Assembly: GCF_003122385.1 (NCBI RefSeq)
Contig: NZ_CP029255.1
Span: 744,001 to 808,000, forward strand
DNA from: Flavobacterium crocinum
GTDB lineage: Bacteria; Bacteroidota; Bacteroidia; Flavobacteriales; Flavobacteriaceae
Length of the DNA stretch: 64,000 nt
Direction of reading: 5' to 3'
Each line of letters starts with the position of its first letter. The stretch's first letter is position 1. A program made the position numbers and the translations under genes. The notes beneath the pieces were generated by a model. It searched no databases. It had not been told where the DNA came from and was given only the letters and a program-made list of their open reading frames with translations. This document shows, piece after piece, positions 1 through 8,213 of the stretch.

Positions 1-1
1 A

Positions 2-133
2 GTTCAGAATTTTATTGACTTAACTGAAAACTGTGAATTTGCACGTTATGCTCCGGCATCAAGCGCTTCAATTCAACAGGATTATAACAAAGCGGTGTTG
101 ATTATTTCTGAACTAGAAAAACAGATTGTTTAG
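2..133 (+). CDS. batD: BatD protein, C-terminal end (partial)
   Basis: The first 132 bases read as an open frame ending in TAG at 131-133, with residues such as CEFARYAPASS and a C-terminal LISELEKQIV. I recognise this as the usual tail of BatD, the large membrane-anchored protein of the Bacteroides aerotolerance (Bat) operon. The following gene is batE, the normal next gene, which supports the assignment. The start lies outside the window. The call rests on a short tail and on gene order; the exact family is therefore probable, not certain. Confidence 0.7.
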   Translation, partial: VQNFIDLTENCEFARYAPASSASIQQDYNKAVLIISELEKQIV

Positions 134-149
134 TTTTAACTTAAAAAGC

Positions 150-182
150 AAACCTAACAGGTTTTAAAAACCTGTTAGGTTT
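150..182. repeat. CCTAACAGG palindrome between batD and batE
   Basis: Perfect hairpin: an AAACCTAACAGGTTTT arm followed directly by its reverse complement. The same CCTAACAGGTTT/AAACCTGTTAGG word recurs twice at 59244-59349, and a variant (CCCGACAGG) occurs at 48909-48939. No long T-run follows, and it sits inside an operon, so it may be an attenuator or RNA-processing hairpin but more likely a dispersed repeat. Confidence 0.75.
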
Positions 183-193
183 ATAGAAATAAA

Positions 194-940
194 ATGAAAA
201 ATATACTATATCTCTTTTTATTAATTTCTCAGATTTTCTTTGCGCAAGGACGCTTTGAAGCAGGAAATGCTTTGTACCAAAAGGGACAATACAAAGAAGC
301 TGTACAGGTTTATGAAAACATAGTAAAAGAAGATAAATTACAATCTGCTGAATTGTATTTTAATCTTGGAAACTGCTATTATAAACTAAATCAGGTTGCG
401 CCTTCGATTTACAATTATGAAAAAGCATTGGTTTTAAAACCAAATGATCCTGAAACTTTAAACAATTTAAAGTTTGCCAAAAAGCTGACAATCGATGAGA
501 TTAAAGAAGTTCCAAAAGTTGGTTTTGCCAAATTGATTCAGAACTTTACTTCTATTTTTGATTATAATATGTGGGCCAAAATAGCTGTTGCAATTGGATT
601 TGTCTTTTTACTAAGTTTCATTGGTTATTACTTTTCAAAAGCAACCATTGCAAAAAGAATTTATTTCGTTGGAATGTTTATTTTTCTGATTGCTTTTGCT
701 TTAAGCATATCGGCTGCTGTAGCTGAAAAACGTCATTTTGATAACGATCGTGTTGCTATTGTTTTTTCTGAAATGAGCCAGGTTCGTGCGAAACCTCAAA
801 AATCTGCAAATGGTATTATCCTTTTACATGAAGGAGCAAAAGTTTACGTTTTAGAAACCACAGCTGACTGGAAAAAAGTCGAATTAACAGATGGAACCCA
901 AGGCTGGATCGAATCTTCAACCATAAAAGAAGTAAAATAA
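194..940 (+). CDS. batE: BatE, TPR and SH3 domain membrane protein
   Basis: 248 residues. An N-terminal signal peptide (residues 1-18, ending FFAQG) is followed by two tetratricopeptide repeats at about 19-85, two membrane segments at about 128-147 and 156-176, and a C-terminal bacterial SH3-like domain (185-245, with VRAKPQKS and GWIESS). This order is the hallmark of BatE. Bat proteins accompany a MoxR ATPase and VWA proteins and have been linked to oxidative or envelope stress in Bacteroidota; the biochemical role is unsettled. It follows batD by 60 bases that include a perfect hairpin. ATG start at 194 is the only one that gives the signal peptide. Confidence 0.88.
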   Translation: MKNILYLFLLISQIFFAQGRFEAGNALYQKGQYKEAVQVYENIVKEDKLQSAELYFNLGNCYYKLNQVAPSIYNYEKALVLKPNDPETLNNLKFAKKLTIDEIKEVPKVGFAKLIQNFTSIFDYNMWAKIAVAIGFVFLLSFIGYYFSKATIAKRIYFVGMFIFLIAFALSISAAVAEKRHFDNDRVAIVFSEMSQVRAKPQKSANGIILLHEGAKVYVLETTADWKKVELTDGTQGWIESSTIKEVK

Positions 941-960
941 ATTTTAAAAAGATTCAAATA

Positions 961-1004
961 AAAAATTCCAAATTCCAATTTTAAAGTTGGGATTTGGAAT
1001 TTTT
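961..1004 (+). terminator. Hairpin after batE
   Basis: AAAAATTCCAAATTCC pairs with GGGATTTGGAATTTTT around a short loop, followed by a T-rich tail (ATTTTTT). It lies 20 bases after the batE stop codon and fits an intrinsic terminator. Confidence 0.6.
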
Positions 1005-1142
1005 ATTTTTTGGAATTTAGTATTAATACAGCATCAACCATTCAATAAAAGCTAGCATTCTGAATATCTAGAAACGATTATTTGTAATTTTCGGGTAAGC
1101 AAAATCGTTTCGGAATTTTTTGGAGAATCCTATGCAAAAAAC

Positions 1143-1590
1143 ATTTTTTCCCACACAAGAACTGTAAAGACATACCACAGTGTATGTACTTCAAGCATAT
1201 CGACAACGATTGTGTTAAGCACTGGAATGAATATTTTTTTGCCACAGATTAAAGGATTAAAAAGAATTTTTTATAAAAATATTTTGATTTCCTTTTCCAC
1301 ACAGAATTGTAGAGACGCACCGCAGTGCGTCTATGTTCAGCATATCGACAACAATTGTGTTAAGCGCTGGAATAAATATTTTTTGCCACAGATTAAAGGA
1401 TTAAAAAGATTTTTTTTCTAAAAATATTTTGATTTCCTTTTCCACACAGAATTGTAGAGACGCACCGCAGTGCGTCTAGGTTCAGCATATCGACAACGAT
1501 TGTGTTAAGCGCTGGAATAAATATTTTTTTGCCACAGATTAAAGGATTTCAAAAGATTAATCCATTTAATCATTTTAATCTGTGGCAACA
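1143..1590. repeat. Three tandem copies of a ~145-bp repeat with internal palindrome
   Basis: This fills most of the 663-base gap between batE and the folate cyclo-ligase. The landmark GCCACAGATTAAAGG occurs at 1241, 1385 and 1531, giving periods of 144 and 146 bases. Each unit contains a palindrome, then TTCAGCATATCGACAAC or a close variant, then GTGTTAAGC, then GGAATAAATATTTTTT. In copies two and three the palindrome is AGACGCAC-CGCA-GTGCGTCT; in copy one it is ACATAC/GTATGT, with paired changes on both arms. The unit ends with the CACAGATTAAAGGATT word that recurs elsewhere in the window. An open frame across 1212-1421 follows the repeat and is not a gene. Confidence 0.9.
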
Positions 1591-1603
1591 ATAATTCGTA
1601 AAA

Positions 1604-2173
1604 CTAAAACTGATAAACTTTCTCAGGCGTAACACAGAAATCCAGTTTGATATCCGATTCAAAAACATCATCAATCTGGTTTACGGGTTCAAAAAATGAA
1701 AGTCCGATTTTGATGGCTTCCGGTTTGCACTCCGAAAGGAATTTATCATAAAACCCTTTTCCGTAACCAATTCGGTTTCCTAAAACATCGTAAGCCAAAA
1801 GCGGTACAAAAACTACTTCCACTTTAGAAGAAGGTACTTCGATTCCGTCAACAGGTTCAGGAATATTATATTCATTCTTTTTGATTTTAGTATTATCTGT
1901 TAGAAGAAAATGAGTCATTTTTCTACTTTCAAAATCACTTTTTGAGAACAGGATTTCTTTGTCTTTTCCCGAAAGTAAGTGCAGAACAAATTCGGTATTT
2001 ATTTCTTTATGTTCTTCTATTGGAAGAAAAACATGATAATAAATTTTATCCCAAATTGGCATTTGGATTAATTGATTGGCAATCGCCAGACTTTTTTCTT
2101 CTATTTCATCAAAAGAAAGTGCCTTACGTAGATTTTTATATTGGATTCGGAGTTCTTTTTTACTCGTCGGCAT
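1604..2173 (-). CDS. 5-formyltetrahydrofolate cyclo-ligase
   Basis: About 189 residues from the chosen start. It converts 5-formyl-THF plus ATP to 5,10-methenyl-THF, returning an inactive folate to one-carbon metabolism in the cytoplasm. Diagnostic features are the N-terminal KKELR...RKALS segment and the GYGKGFYDKFL motif of the nucleotide/folate site. I place the start at 2173 (MPTSKKELR) because the upstream extension MLFIIYLKPPT is not family-like. It overlaps the end of the upstream hydrolase gene by 14 bases, so the two are probably co-transcribed. Confidence 0.9.
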   Translation of the reverse strand: MPTSKKELRIQYKNLRKALSFDEIEEKSLAIANQLIQMPIWDKIYYHVFLPIEEHKEINTEFVLHLLSGKDKEILFSKSDFESRKMTHFLLTDNTKIKKNEYNIPEPVDGIEVPSSKVEVVFVPLLAYDVLGNRIGYGKGFYDKFLSECKPEAIKIGLSFFEPVNQIDDVFESDIKLDFCVTPEKVYQF

Positions 2174-3137
2174 TGTCGGGGGTTTTAGATAAATGATAAA
2201 TAGCATCGCCTTCGTAAACTATCGGCGAATGATTCGCATTAATTACATAACCATCGTGAGGTGCTTTGACTTTTTGTTCAAATTTCCCAAACGGATCTGT
2301 AATAATCGCTAAGATAGTGCCTTTGGTTACAAATTTCCCGACCAAATTAAAATCATGCAACAAACCAGAACATTTCGCACGAAGCCAAACCGATTGTTTG
2401 ATATAAATCGATGGTGTCAATGCCGGCTCAGCAATTTGTTTGGAATCCAACATTTGCAAATAATGAAGTAAACGTTTGGTTCCTAAAACACCCTGATTGG
2501 CAATTTCGTTATTGATATCTAACGATTTTCCGCCTTCAAAAAGAAGCATTTTTACATTGGCGTTTTCAGAAGTTTTTCTAAAAGAACCATTTATATTTTT
2601 AGAATACAAAGTAAATGGCGCATTAAAAACATCGGCCAGAACTTTCAGATCAGCATTGTTTTCGGTGATTCTAATCTGAGGCGCATTGAAACGGCTTGCT
2701 CCTCCTGCATGAAAATCGACTGCATAATCTAAAATCGGCAGAATTTCTTCGACAATATGATAAGCAAATCGACTGGCCAAAGAACCTTTTTTACTTCCAG
2801 GGAAAACACGGTTTAAATCCCGACCGTCCGGAAATTCTCTTGATTTATTGACAAAACCGTACATATTGATCACCGGAATACAAATAATGGTACCGCGTGA
2901 AGGTCTGTTAATTTTTTTACTGATGATCTGACGAACGATTTCAACACCATTGATTTCGTCTCCGTGAATTCCTGCAGAAAATAAAACAACAGGGCCTTCA
3001 TGTTTGGAACGACGGACAATAACAGGAATATTTAGTTTTGTTGTAGTATGAAGCCGAGCAATTTCGACGTTTATCGTTCTATGTTCTCCCGGCAAAATCG
3101 ATTCGCCAAAAATAACTAATGGAGCACTATTTTTCAT
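2160..3137 (-). CDS. Succinylglutamate desuccinylase/aspartoacylase family hydrolase
   Basis: 325 residues of the AstE/AspA zinc carboxypeptidase-like family. The zinc site is visible as GIHGDEING (His and Glu ligands), with later DFHAGG supplying the third ligand. The C-terminal third (about 240-320) resembles a biotinyl/lipoyl-like hairpin region common in this branch (HDFNLVGKFVTKGTILAII). Substrate cannot be read from sequence; this branch is distinct from true AstE, and no arginine succinyltransferase genes are nearby. ATG at 3137 is well placed. It overlaps the folate gene downstream and diverges from uvrC. Confidence 0.8.
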   Translation of the reverse strand: MKNSAPLVIFGESILPGEHRTINVEIARLHTTTKLNIPVIVRRSKHEGPVVLFSAGIHGDEINGVEIVRQIISKKINRPSRGTIICIPVINMYGFVNKSREFPDGRDLNRVFPGSKKGSLASRFAYHIVEEILPILDYAVDFHAGGASRFNAPQIRITENNADLKVLADVFNAPFTLYSKNINGSFRKTSENANVKMLLFEGGKSLDINNEIANQGVLGTKRLLHYLQMLDSKQIAEPALTPSIYIKQSVWLRAKCSGLLHDFNLVGKFVTKGTILAIITDPFGKFEQKVKAPHDGYVINANHSPIVYEGDAIYHLSKTPDNADE

Positions 3138-3182
3138 GTAGAATTATAAAATCTAAATATAGAAATTATTCTTTTGATTTTG

Positions 3183-3190
3183 TAAATTTG
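3183..3190 (+). promoter_or_regulatory. Candidate -7 element for uvrC
   Basis: TAAATTTG matches the Bacteroidota -7 consensus TAnnTTTG and lies 84 bases before the uvrC start codon. No clear TTG is spaced about 19 bases upstream, so the call rests on one box. Confidence 0.4.
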
Positions 3191-3274
3191 AAACTAATTC
3201 AATGTTAAGCTTCATTTTCAAATCGGAATGGTTTTTGAAAAAGGCTTTTCGGATATCTTCAGACACAAAAAAGA

Positions 3275-5074
3275 ATGCAAAAACCAGCCTTAGATCTTCA
3301 AATTTTAACTTTGCCAGATAATCCCGGCGTTTATCAATATTATGATAAAGATGGGAAAATCCTGTATGTTGGTAAAGCCAAAAATTTAAAAAAAAGGGTT
3401 TCTTCCTATTTCAATAAAATTCACGATACGGCCAAAACCAATGTTTTGGTCAAAAAAATCGTGACCATAAAACACATTGTAGTTCCAACCGAAACCGATG
3501 CGCTTTTATTGGAAAACAATTTAATAAAAACACTTCAGCCAAGATATAATGTACTGCTTCGTGATGACAAAAGTTATCCGTGGATTTGTATCAAAAAAGA
3601 ACCTTTTTCGAGAATATTTTTAACGAGAAGAATGGTTAAAGACGGCTCGGAGTATTTTGGACCTTACACCAATTTCAAAATGGTACATACTATTTTGGAT
3701 CTGATTAAAGAATTGTATCCGCTTCGCACCTGCAATTACGATTTGAGCGAATCGAATATTAATTCCGGTAAATTCAAAGTTTGTCTGGAATATCATATTG
3801 GCAATTGCAAAGGGCCTTGCGAAGGTTTGGAATCTTTGGAAGAATATCAAAGAGAAGTCAATGCTATTCGCGAAATCCTGAAAGGAAACTTCAAAGAAAG
3901 TTTAAAGGATTTCAAGAAATTAATGAATACTTATGCGCAGAATCTTCAGTTTGAAGAAGCACAGAAAATAAAAGAGAAGATTGAAGTTTTAGAAAATTAT
4001 CAATCCCGATCTACAATCATCAATCCGAAGATTACCAATATTGATGTTTTCTCGATTGTCTCTGACGAAAGTGCCGCTTATGTCAATTTCCTGCAGATTT
4101 CGCATGGTTCGATTATTCGTTCGCATACTTTAGATATCAAGAAAAAACTGGACGAATCTGACGAAGAATTATTAGAACTAGCGATTGTAGAATTGCGTGA
4201 ACGTTTTCAGTTGTTATCAAAAGAAATTATTGTTCCTTTCGAATTGGATTTAGGCGAAAACATAAAAGTAACCGTTCCGCAGCTTGGTGACAAAAAGCAA
4301 ATTTTAGATTTATCGATTCGAAATGCTAAATTCTATCGTATCGAGCAATTGAAACAATTGCAAATTGTAGATCCTGATCGTCACGTAAATAGAATTATGG
4401 CACAAATGCAGAAAGATTTACGTCTTCCTGTTGAGCCAAGACATATCGAATGTTTTGATAACTCGAATATTCAGGGAACAAATCCAGTTGCGGCCTGTGT
4501 CGTATTTAAAGACGGAAAACCAAGTAAAAAAGATTACCGCCATTTTAATGTCAAAACCGTTGAAGGCCCAGACGATTTTGCTTCGATGACCGAAATTGTG
4601 TACCGCCGTTACAAAAGATTATTAGACGAAAACGAACCGCTTCCGCAGTTAATCATTATTGACGGTGGAAAAGGACAACTTTCTTCGGCATTAAAAAGTA
4701 TTGATGAATTAGGTTTACGAGGTAAAATTGCCATAATCGGAATTGCAAAACGTTTGGAAGAACTTTTTTATCCGGGCGATTCTATTCCGCTTTATTTGGA
4801 TAAAAAATCGGAAACTTTAAAAGTAATTCAGCAACTGCGAAACGAAGCACACCGATTCGGAATCACTTTTCACAGAGACAAACGAAGCAAAGCCGCATTG
4901 AATTCTTCTGTCGAAAGTATACCTGGAATTGGAGAAAAAACAATGACAACGTTAATACAACATTTCAAAAGTGTTAAAAGATTAAAATTGGCAGAAGAAA
5001 AAGAAATTGCAGCTGTTATAGGTGCTTCTAAAGCCAAAAAAATTGTCGAATTTTATCATCCTAAAGAGAATTAA
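3275..5074 (+). CDS. uvrC: UvrABC excinuclease subunit C
   Basis: 599 residues, the normal family length. It makes the dual incisions in nucleotide excision repair with UvrA and UvrB. In order: a GIY-YIG nuclease domain (residues about 12-95, PGVYQYYDKDGKILYVGKAK), a UVR UvrB-binding motif near 205-240 (AQNLQFEEAQKIKEKIEVLE), an RNase H-like nuclease domain (about 380-535, IECFDNSNIQG and IIDGGKGQL) and C-terminal helix-hairpin-helix motifs (SIPGIGEKT). It diverges from the AstE-like gene and is followed after 6 bases by a small secreted protein. Confidence 0.97.
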   Translation: MQKPALDLQILTLPDNPGVYQYYDKDGKILYVGKAKNLKKRVSSYFNKIHDTAKTNVLVKKIVTIKHIVVPTETDALLLENNLIKTLQPRYNVLLRDDKSYPWICIKKEPFSRIFLTRRMVKDGSEYFGPYTNFKMVHTILDLIKELYPLRTCNYDLSESNINSGKFKVCLEYHIGNCKGPCEGLESLEEYQREVNAIREILKGNFKESLKDFKKLMNTYAQNLQFEEAQKIKEKIEVLENYQSRSTIINPKITNIDVFSIVSDESAAYVNFLQISHGSIIRSHTLDIKKKLDESDEELLELAIVELRERFQLLSKEIIVPFELDLGENIKVTVPQLGDKKQILDLSIRNAKFYRIEQLKQLQIVDPDRHVNRIMAQMQKDLRLPVEPRHIECFDNSNIQGTNPVAACVVFKDGKPSKKDYRHFNVKTVEGPDDFASMTEIVYRRYKRLLDENEPLPQLIIIDGGKGQLSSALKSIDELGLRGKIAIIGIAKRLEELFYPGDSIPLYLDKKSETLKVIQQLRNEAHRFGITFHRDKRSKAALNSSVESIPGIGEKTMTTLIQHFKSVKRLKLAEEKEIAAVIGASKAKKIVEFYHPKEN

Positions 5075-5080
5075 TTCATT

Positions 5081-5593
5081 TTGAAAAAACACTTTTTACA
5101 TATTAGTCTGCTTTTCTGCTTTTCTATATCTTATAGTCAAAATGAAATATCTGTTATGCAAAAAGATAAAAGTGAATTCAAAGTAAGTTTTGTAGATGGT
5201 TTTGAAACTTTAAAAATCAAAAATTCCAAAACCAAACAAGTACAACTTATCAATAATCTAGAAGCTTCTATAACCGACAAACCATCCCATTTAGAAATAA
5301 ACGATTATAATTTTGATGGTTTTACCGATTTTGCAGTCTATCATACCGATGACGGAATGGGAGTTTATACCATTTATCAGATTTTCATCTTTAATCCTAA
5401 GAACAAACAATTTGAGAGTTTAAAATTTCCATCCAACTTTAATCCACAATGCGATATGTTTTGTGATATAAAAGTAGACAAAAGCAAAAAAATCCTAACA
5501 TCGAGTTGCAGAGGTGGCGCAAAATTTCATACCGATTTCTGGAAATATGACAAGAACAAAAAGTTAATACTAGCACAAACACTATCGGATTAA
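5081..5593 (+). CDS. Secreted XAC2610-like hypothetical protein
   Basis: 170 residues. The start is a TTG at 5081; no upstream ATG is available and this start gives a clean signal peptide (MKKHFLHISLLFCFSISYSQ), so the protein is periplasmic or exported. The middle contains DYNFDGFTDFAVYHTDDG, which resembles the Asp-rich, FG-GAP-like calcium-binding repeat of XAC2610-type proteins. Two cysteine pairs near the C-terminus (CDMFC and CRGG) may form disulfides. It begins 6 bases after uvrC, but a functional link to repair is unlikely. Function unknown. Confidence 0.7.
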   Translation: MKKHFLHISLLFCFSISYSQNEISVMQKDKSEFKVSFVDGFETLKIKNSKTKQVQLINNLEASITDKPSHLEINDYNFDGFTDFAVYHTDDGMGVYTIYQIFIFNPKNKQFESLKFPSNFNPQCDMFCDIKVDKSKKILTSSCRGGAKFHTDFWKYDKNKKLILAQTLSD

Positions 5594-5645
5594 GAATAAA
5601 CCAAAAAAAATTGCCGACTTTTACAAAACTAACTTGCAAATTTTT

Positions 5646-7928
5646 ATGCGCCCGAATCAGTTTTCCATTTTAAATATCTCATCAAAAGAACTTCTTTCCA
5701 ATTCAATTTGGAAAGTGGTGTCTATGATATTTGTCTTGTTGGTTCTTTTTTCACAAAAAACATTCTCACAAGAAATAAAAAAAGACAGTGTAAAAAGACC
5801 TAAAATCGGATTGGTTTTGAGCGGTGGCGGTGCCAAAGGTTTTGCACATATCGGAGTTCTTAAAGTTTTAGAAGAAGCGGGAATCAAAATCGATTATATT
5901 GGCGGAACCAGTATGGGTTCTGTAATTGGCGGATTATATGCTTCTGGTTATAATGCCTCACAAATTGATTCTATCTTCAAAAAAACCAATTTCGACGAAT
6001 TAATAAGCGATTATATTCCGCGATCCTCCAAAAACTTTTACGGCAAAAAGAATGACGAATTGTATGCCATCGTTTTACCATTTAGTAATTTCAGAGTCGG
6101 CATTCCTGAAGCACTTTCAAAAGGAATGTACAATTACAATTTATTGAGCAGTCTAACTCGAAATGTTCGTCATGTTCGTGATTTCAATCAATTGCCAACT
6201 CCTTTTTTATGTATTGGAACTAATATAGAAACGGGCGAAGAAGTTTTATTGAACAAAGGAAATCTGGTTCAGGCTATGATGGCGAGTGCCGCTTTCCCTT
6301 CCCTATTTACTCCGGTAGAAATTGATGGCAATTTATTGGTTGACGGAGGTGTTGTAAACAATTATCCGATTAATGAAGTTCGAAAAATGGGCGCCGATAT
6401 TATTATTGGTGTTGATGTTCAGGACGATTTAATGAAGAGAAAAAACCTGAAAAATGCTACCCGAATTTTGGTTCAGATTACCAATCTGCAGTCTATTGAA
6501 AAAATGAAAGGTAAAATAAAAGATACTGATGTTTATGTTAAACCTGACATTCGTGACTACGGCGTAATCTCATTTGACAAAGGAGAAGAAATCATCCGAA
6601 AAGGAGAAGAAGCCGCTTTTGCGGTTTATGAAAAAATTAAAACATTATCTAGCGAAACCACTTTTTACAAAAAGCCAAAATTAAAAGTTGCTACAGATAC
6701 AATTCATATCGAAAAAATTAATACCGCACTTTTAGATAATTATACCAAAGAATACATTCGCGGTAAACTTCGTTTTAAACCGGGAAGCACCATTACTTAT
6801 GACAATCTAAAAGCTGGAATTAATAACTTAAATGCCACTCAGAACTTTAGTGCCATCTCCTATTGTTTACAGCCAAATGGTGATAAAGATGATCTGGATT
6901 TAGTCTTAAGAGAAAATCCAACACAGACATATTTGAAATTGGGACTTCATTACGACGGACTTTATAAAAGTGGTATTTTATTAAATTTGACACATAAAAA
7001 AACATTCTTAAAAAATGATGTCACTTCTCTGGATATAATTTTAGGAGATAATTTCAGATACGATTTCAATTATTATGTTGAAAATGGATTTAACATCAGT
7101 TTTGGTTTCCGTTCCAGATTGAATCAATTCAATCGAAATGTCACAACCAGTTTAAGTAATTTGGTTTATGATAATCCAGGTGTCAATTTGATTAATGTTG
7201 ATTTTATGGATTTGAATAATCAGGCTTACTTCCAGACTATTTTTGTACAAAAGTTCCTGATGGGCGGTGGTTTAGAATACAAGTATTTAAAAATCAATTC
7301 GCCTACGCTTGCCAACGAAGAAAATATCATTGACAAAAGCAGTTATTTTAGTGCATTCGCTTATTTGAAATACGATTCACTCGACGAGAAATATTATCCA
7401 AGTTCCGGATTATATTTCTCTACAGATTTGCAGACTTATCTTGCATCTTCAGATTACACCAATACTTTTAAACCGTTTTCGATGGCAAAAGCGGAAGTTT
7501 CTTTTGTGAATACCCTTTTCCCAAAAGCTACTTTTAGAATTGATGCCGATGCCGGCTTTACTTTTGGCAACAGCAGTGTCCCATTCTTTGATTATATTTT
7601 GGGAGGTTACGGTTATAGCAAGATCAACAACTTTAATTATTTTTATGGGTATGATTTCCTGAGTATCGCCGGAAACAGTTTCATCAAAACGGGAATTACT
7701 TTGGATTATGAGATTCTGAAAAAGAACCACATCAACCTTTCTGCTAATTTTGCCAATTTAGGAAATGATATTTTCAGCGGCGTGGATTGGATTTCGATGC
7801 CAAAATACACAGGTTATGCTGTAGGTTACGGATTGGAAACCATTATTGGCCCAATTGAAGTTAAACAATCCTGGTCGCCGGAAATGTCACGAAGTTTTAC
7901 TTGGTTTAGTATCGGATTTTCATTTTAG
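5646..7928 (+). CDS. Patatin-like phospholipase with outer-membrane barrel (PlpD type)
   Basis: About 760 residues. After an N-terminal hydrophobic export signal comes a patatin domain: oxyanion loop SGGGAKGFAHIG, nucleophile in GGTSMGS, and the Asp of the Ser-Asp dyad in DGGVVNNYP. A POTRA-like linker (about 355-425) and a C-terminal 16-strand-type barrel of the Omp85 family (about 430-764, ending SWSPEMSRSFTWFSIGFSF) follow. This is the type Vd autotransporter architecture, giving a lipase at the outer membrane. I chose ATG 5646 over an upstream TTG; ATG 5724 is also possible but lacks a basic N-terminus. Confidence 0.88.
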   Translation: MRPNQFSILNISSKELLSNSIWKVVSMIFVLLVLFSQKTFSQEIKKDSVKRPKIGLVLSGGGAKGFAHIGVLKVLEEAGIKIDYIGGTSMGSVIGGLYASGYNASQIDSIFKKTNFDELISDYIPRSSKNFYGKKNDELYAIVLPFSNFRVGIPEALSKGMYNYNLLSSLTRNVRHVRDFNQLPTPFLCIGTNIETGEEVLLNKGNLVQAMMASAAFPSLFTPVEIDGNLLVDGGVVNNYPINEVRKMGADIIIGVDVQDDLMKRKNLKNATRILVQITNLQSIEKMKGKIKDTDVYVKPDIRDYGVISFDKGEEIIRKGEEAAFAVYEKIKTLSSETTFYKKPKLKVATDTIHIEKINTALLDNYTKEYIRGKLRFKPGSTITYDNLKAGINNLNATQNFSAISYCLQPNGDKDDLDLVLRENPTQTYLKLGLHYDGLYKSGILLNLTHKKTFLKNDVTSLDIILGDNFRYDFNYYVENGFNISFGFRSRLNQFNRNVTTSLSNLVYDNPGVNLINVDFMDLNNQAYFQTIFVQKFLMGGGLEYKYLKINSPTLANEENIIDKSSYFSAFAYLKYDSLDEKYYPSSGLYFSTDLQTYLASSDYTNTFKPFSMAKAEVSFVNTLFPKATFRIDADAGFTFGNSSVPFFDYILGGYGYSKINNFNYFYGYDFLSIAGNSFIKTGITLDYEILKKNHINLSANFANLGNDIFSGVDWISMPKYTGYAVGYGLETIIGPIEVKQSWSPEMSRSFTWFSIGFSF

Positions 7929-8042
7929 TAATAAACATTTTTCCTATATATTTGGCTGAATAAAAAAGCATACTGAATTAATTTAATGCTAAAAAAATAC
8001 AATTTGTAATTTTAATTAATAAAAATTACGATATTTGCTGTA

Positions 8043-8108
8043 ATGAAAACTAAATGGACAGGTTTATTAGAGTATCTTCAATTCCTAATCAAGAGAAATC
8101 CTGAATAA
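8043..8108 (+). CDS. Possible 21-residue small ORF upstream of hgd
   Basis: An ATG at 8043 opens a 21-codon frame (starts MKTKWTGLLEYL, ends IKRNPE) ending in TAA. A near-consensus -7 element (GATATTTG, 8031-8038) lies only a few bases before it, so the transcript would be almost leaderless. No similarity is recognised. The rest of the 285-base gap before hgd is AT-rich and holds a short inverted repeat (AGTCAATTAAAATTGACT at about 8134-8151). Weak call. Confidence 0.2.
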   Translation: MKTKWTGLLEYLQFLIKRNPE

Positions 8109-8213
8109 TGGCTCTATCGAATTGAGATAAATTAGTCAATTAAAATTGACTATTGACTCTATAATTCAAATTTTCGATTTATCTAATTTACAAATTATCT
8201 AATTGAAAAAGCC

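Noticed and set aside
1212..1421. 69-residue ORF
   Set aside because: It is formed by the tandem repeat; its protein repeats itself in step with the DNA and has no family.
1143..1590. CRISPR array
   Set aside because: Only three copies, the whole ~145-base unit is repeated with no variable spacers, and no cas genes are nearby.
8109..8213. Riboswitch upstream of hgd
   Set aside because: Only a weak AT-rich inverted repeat; no recognisable aptamer core or terminator.
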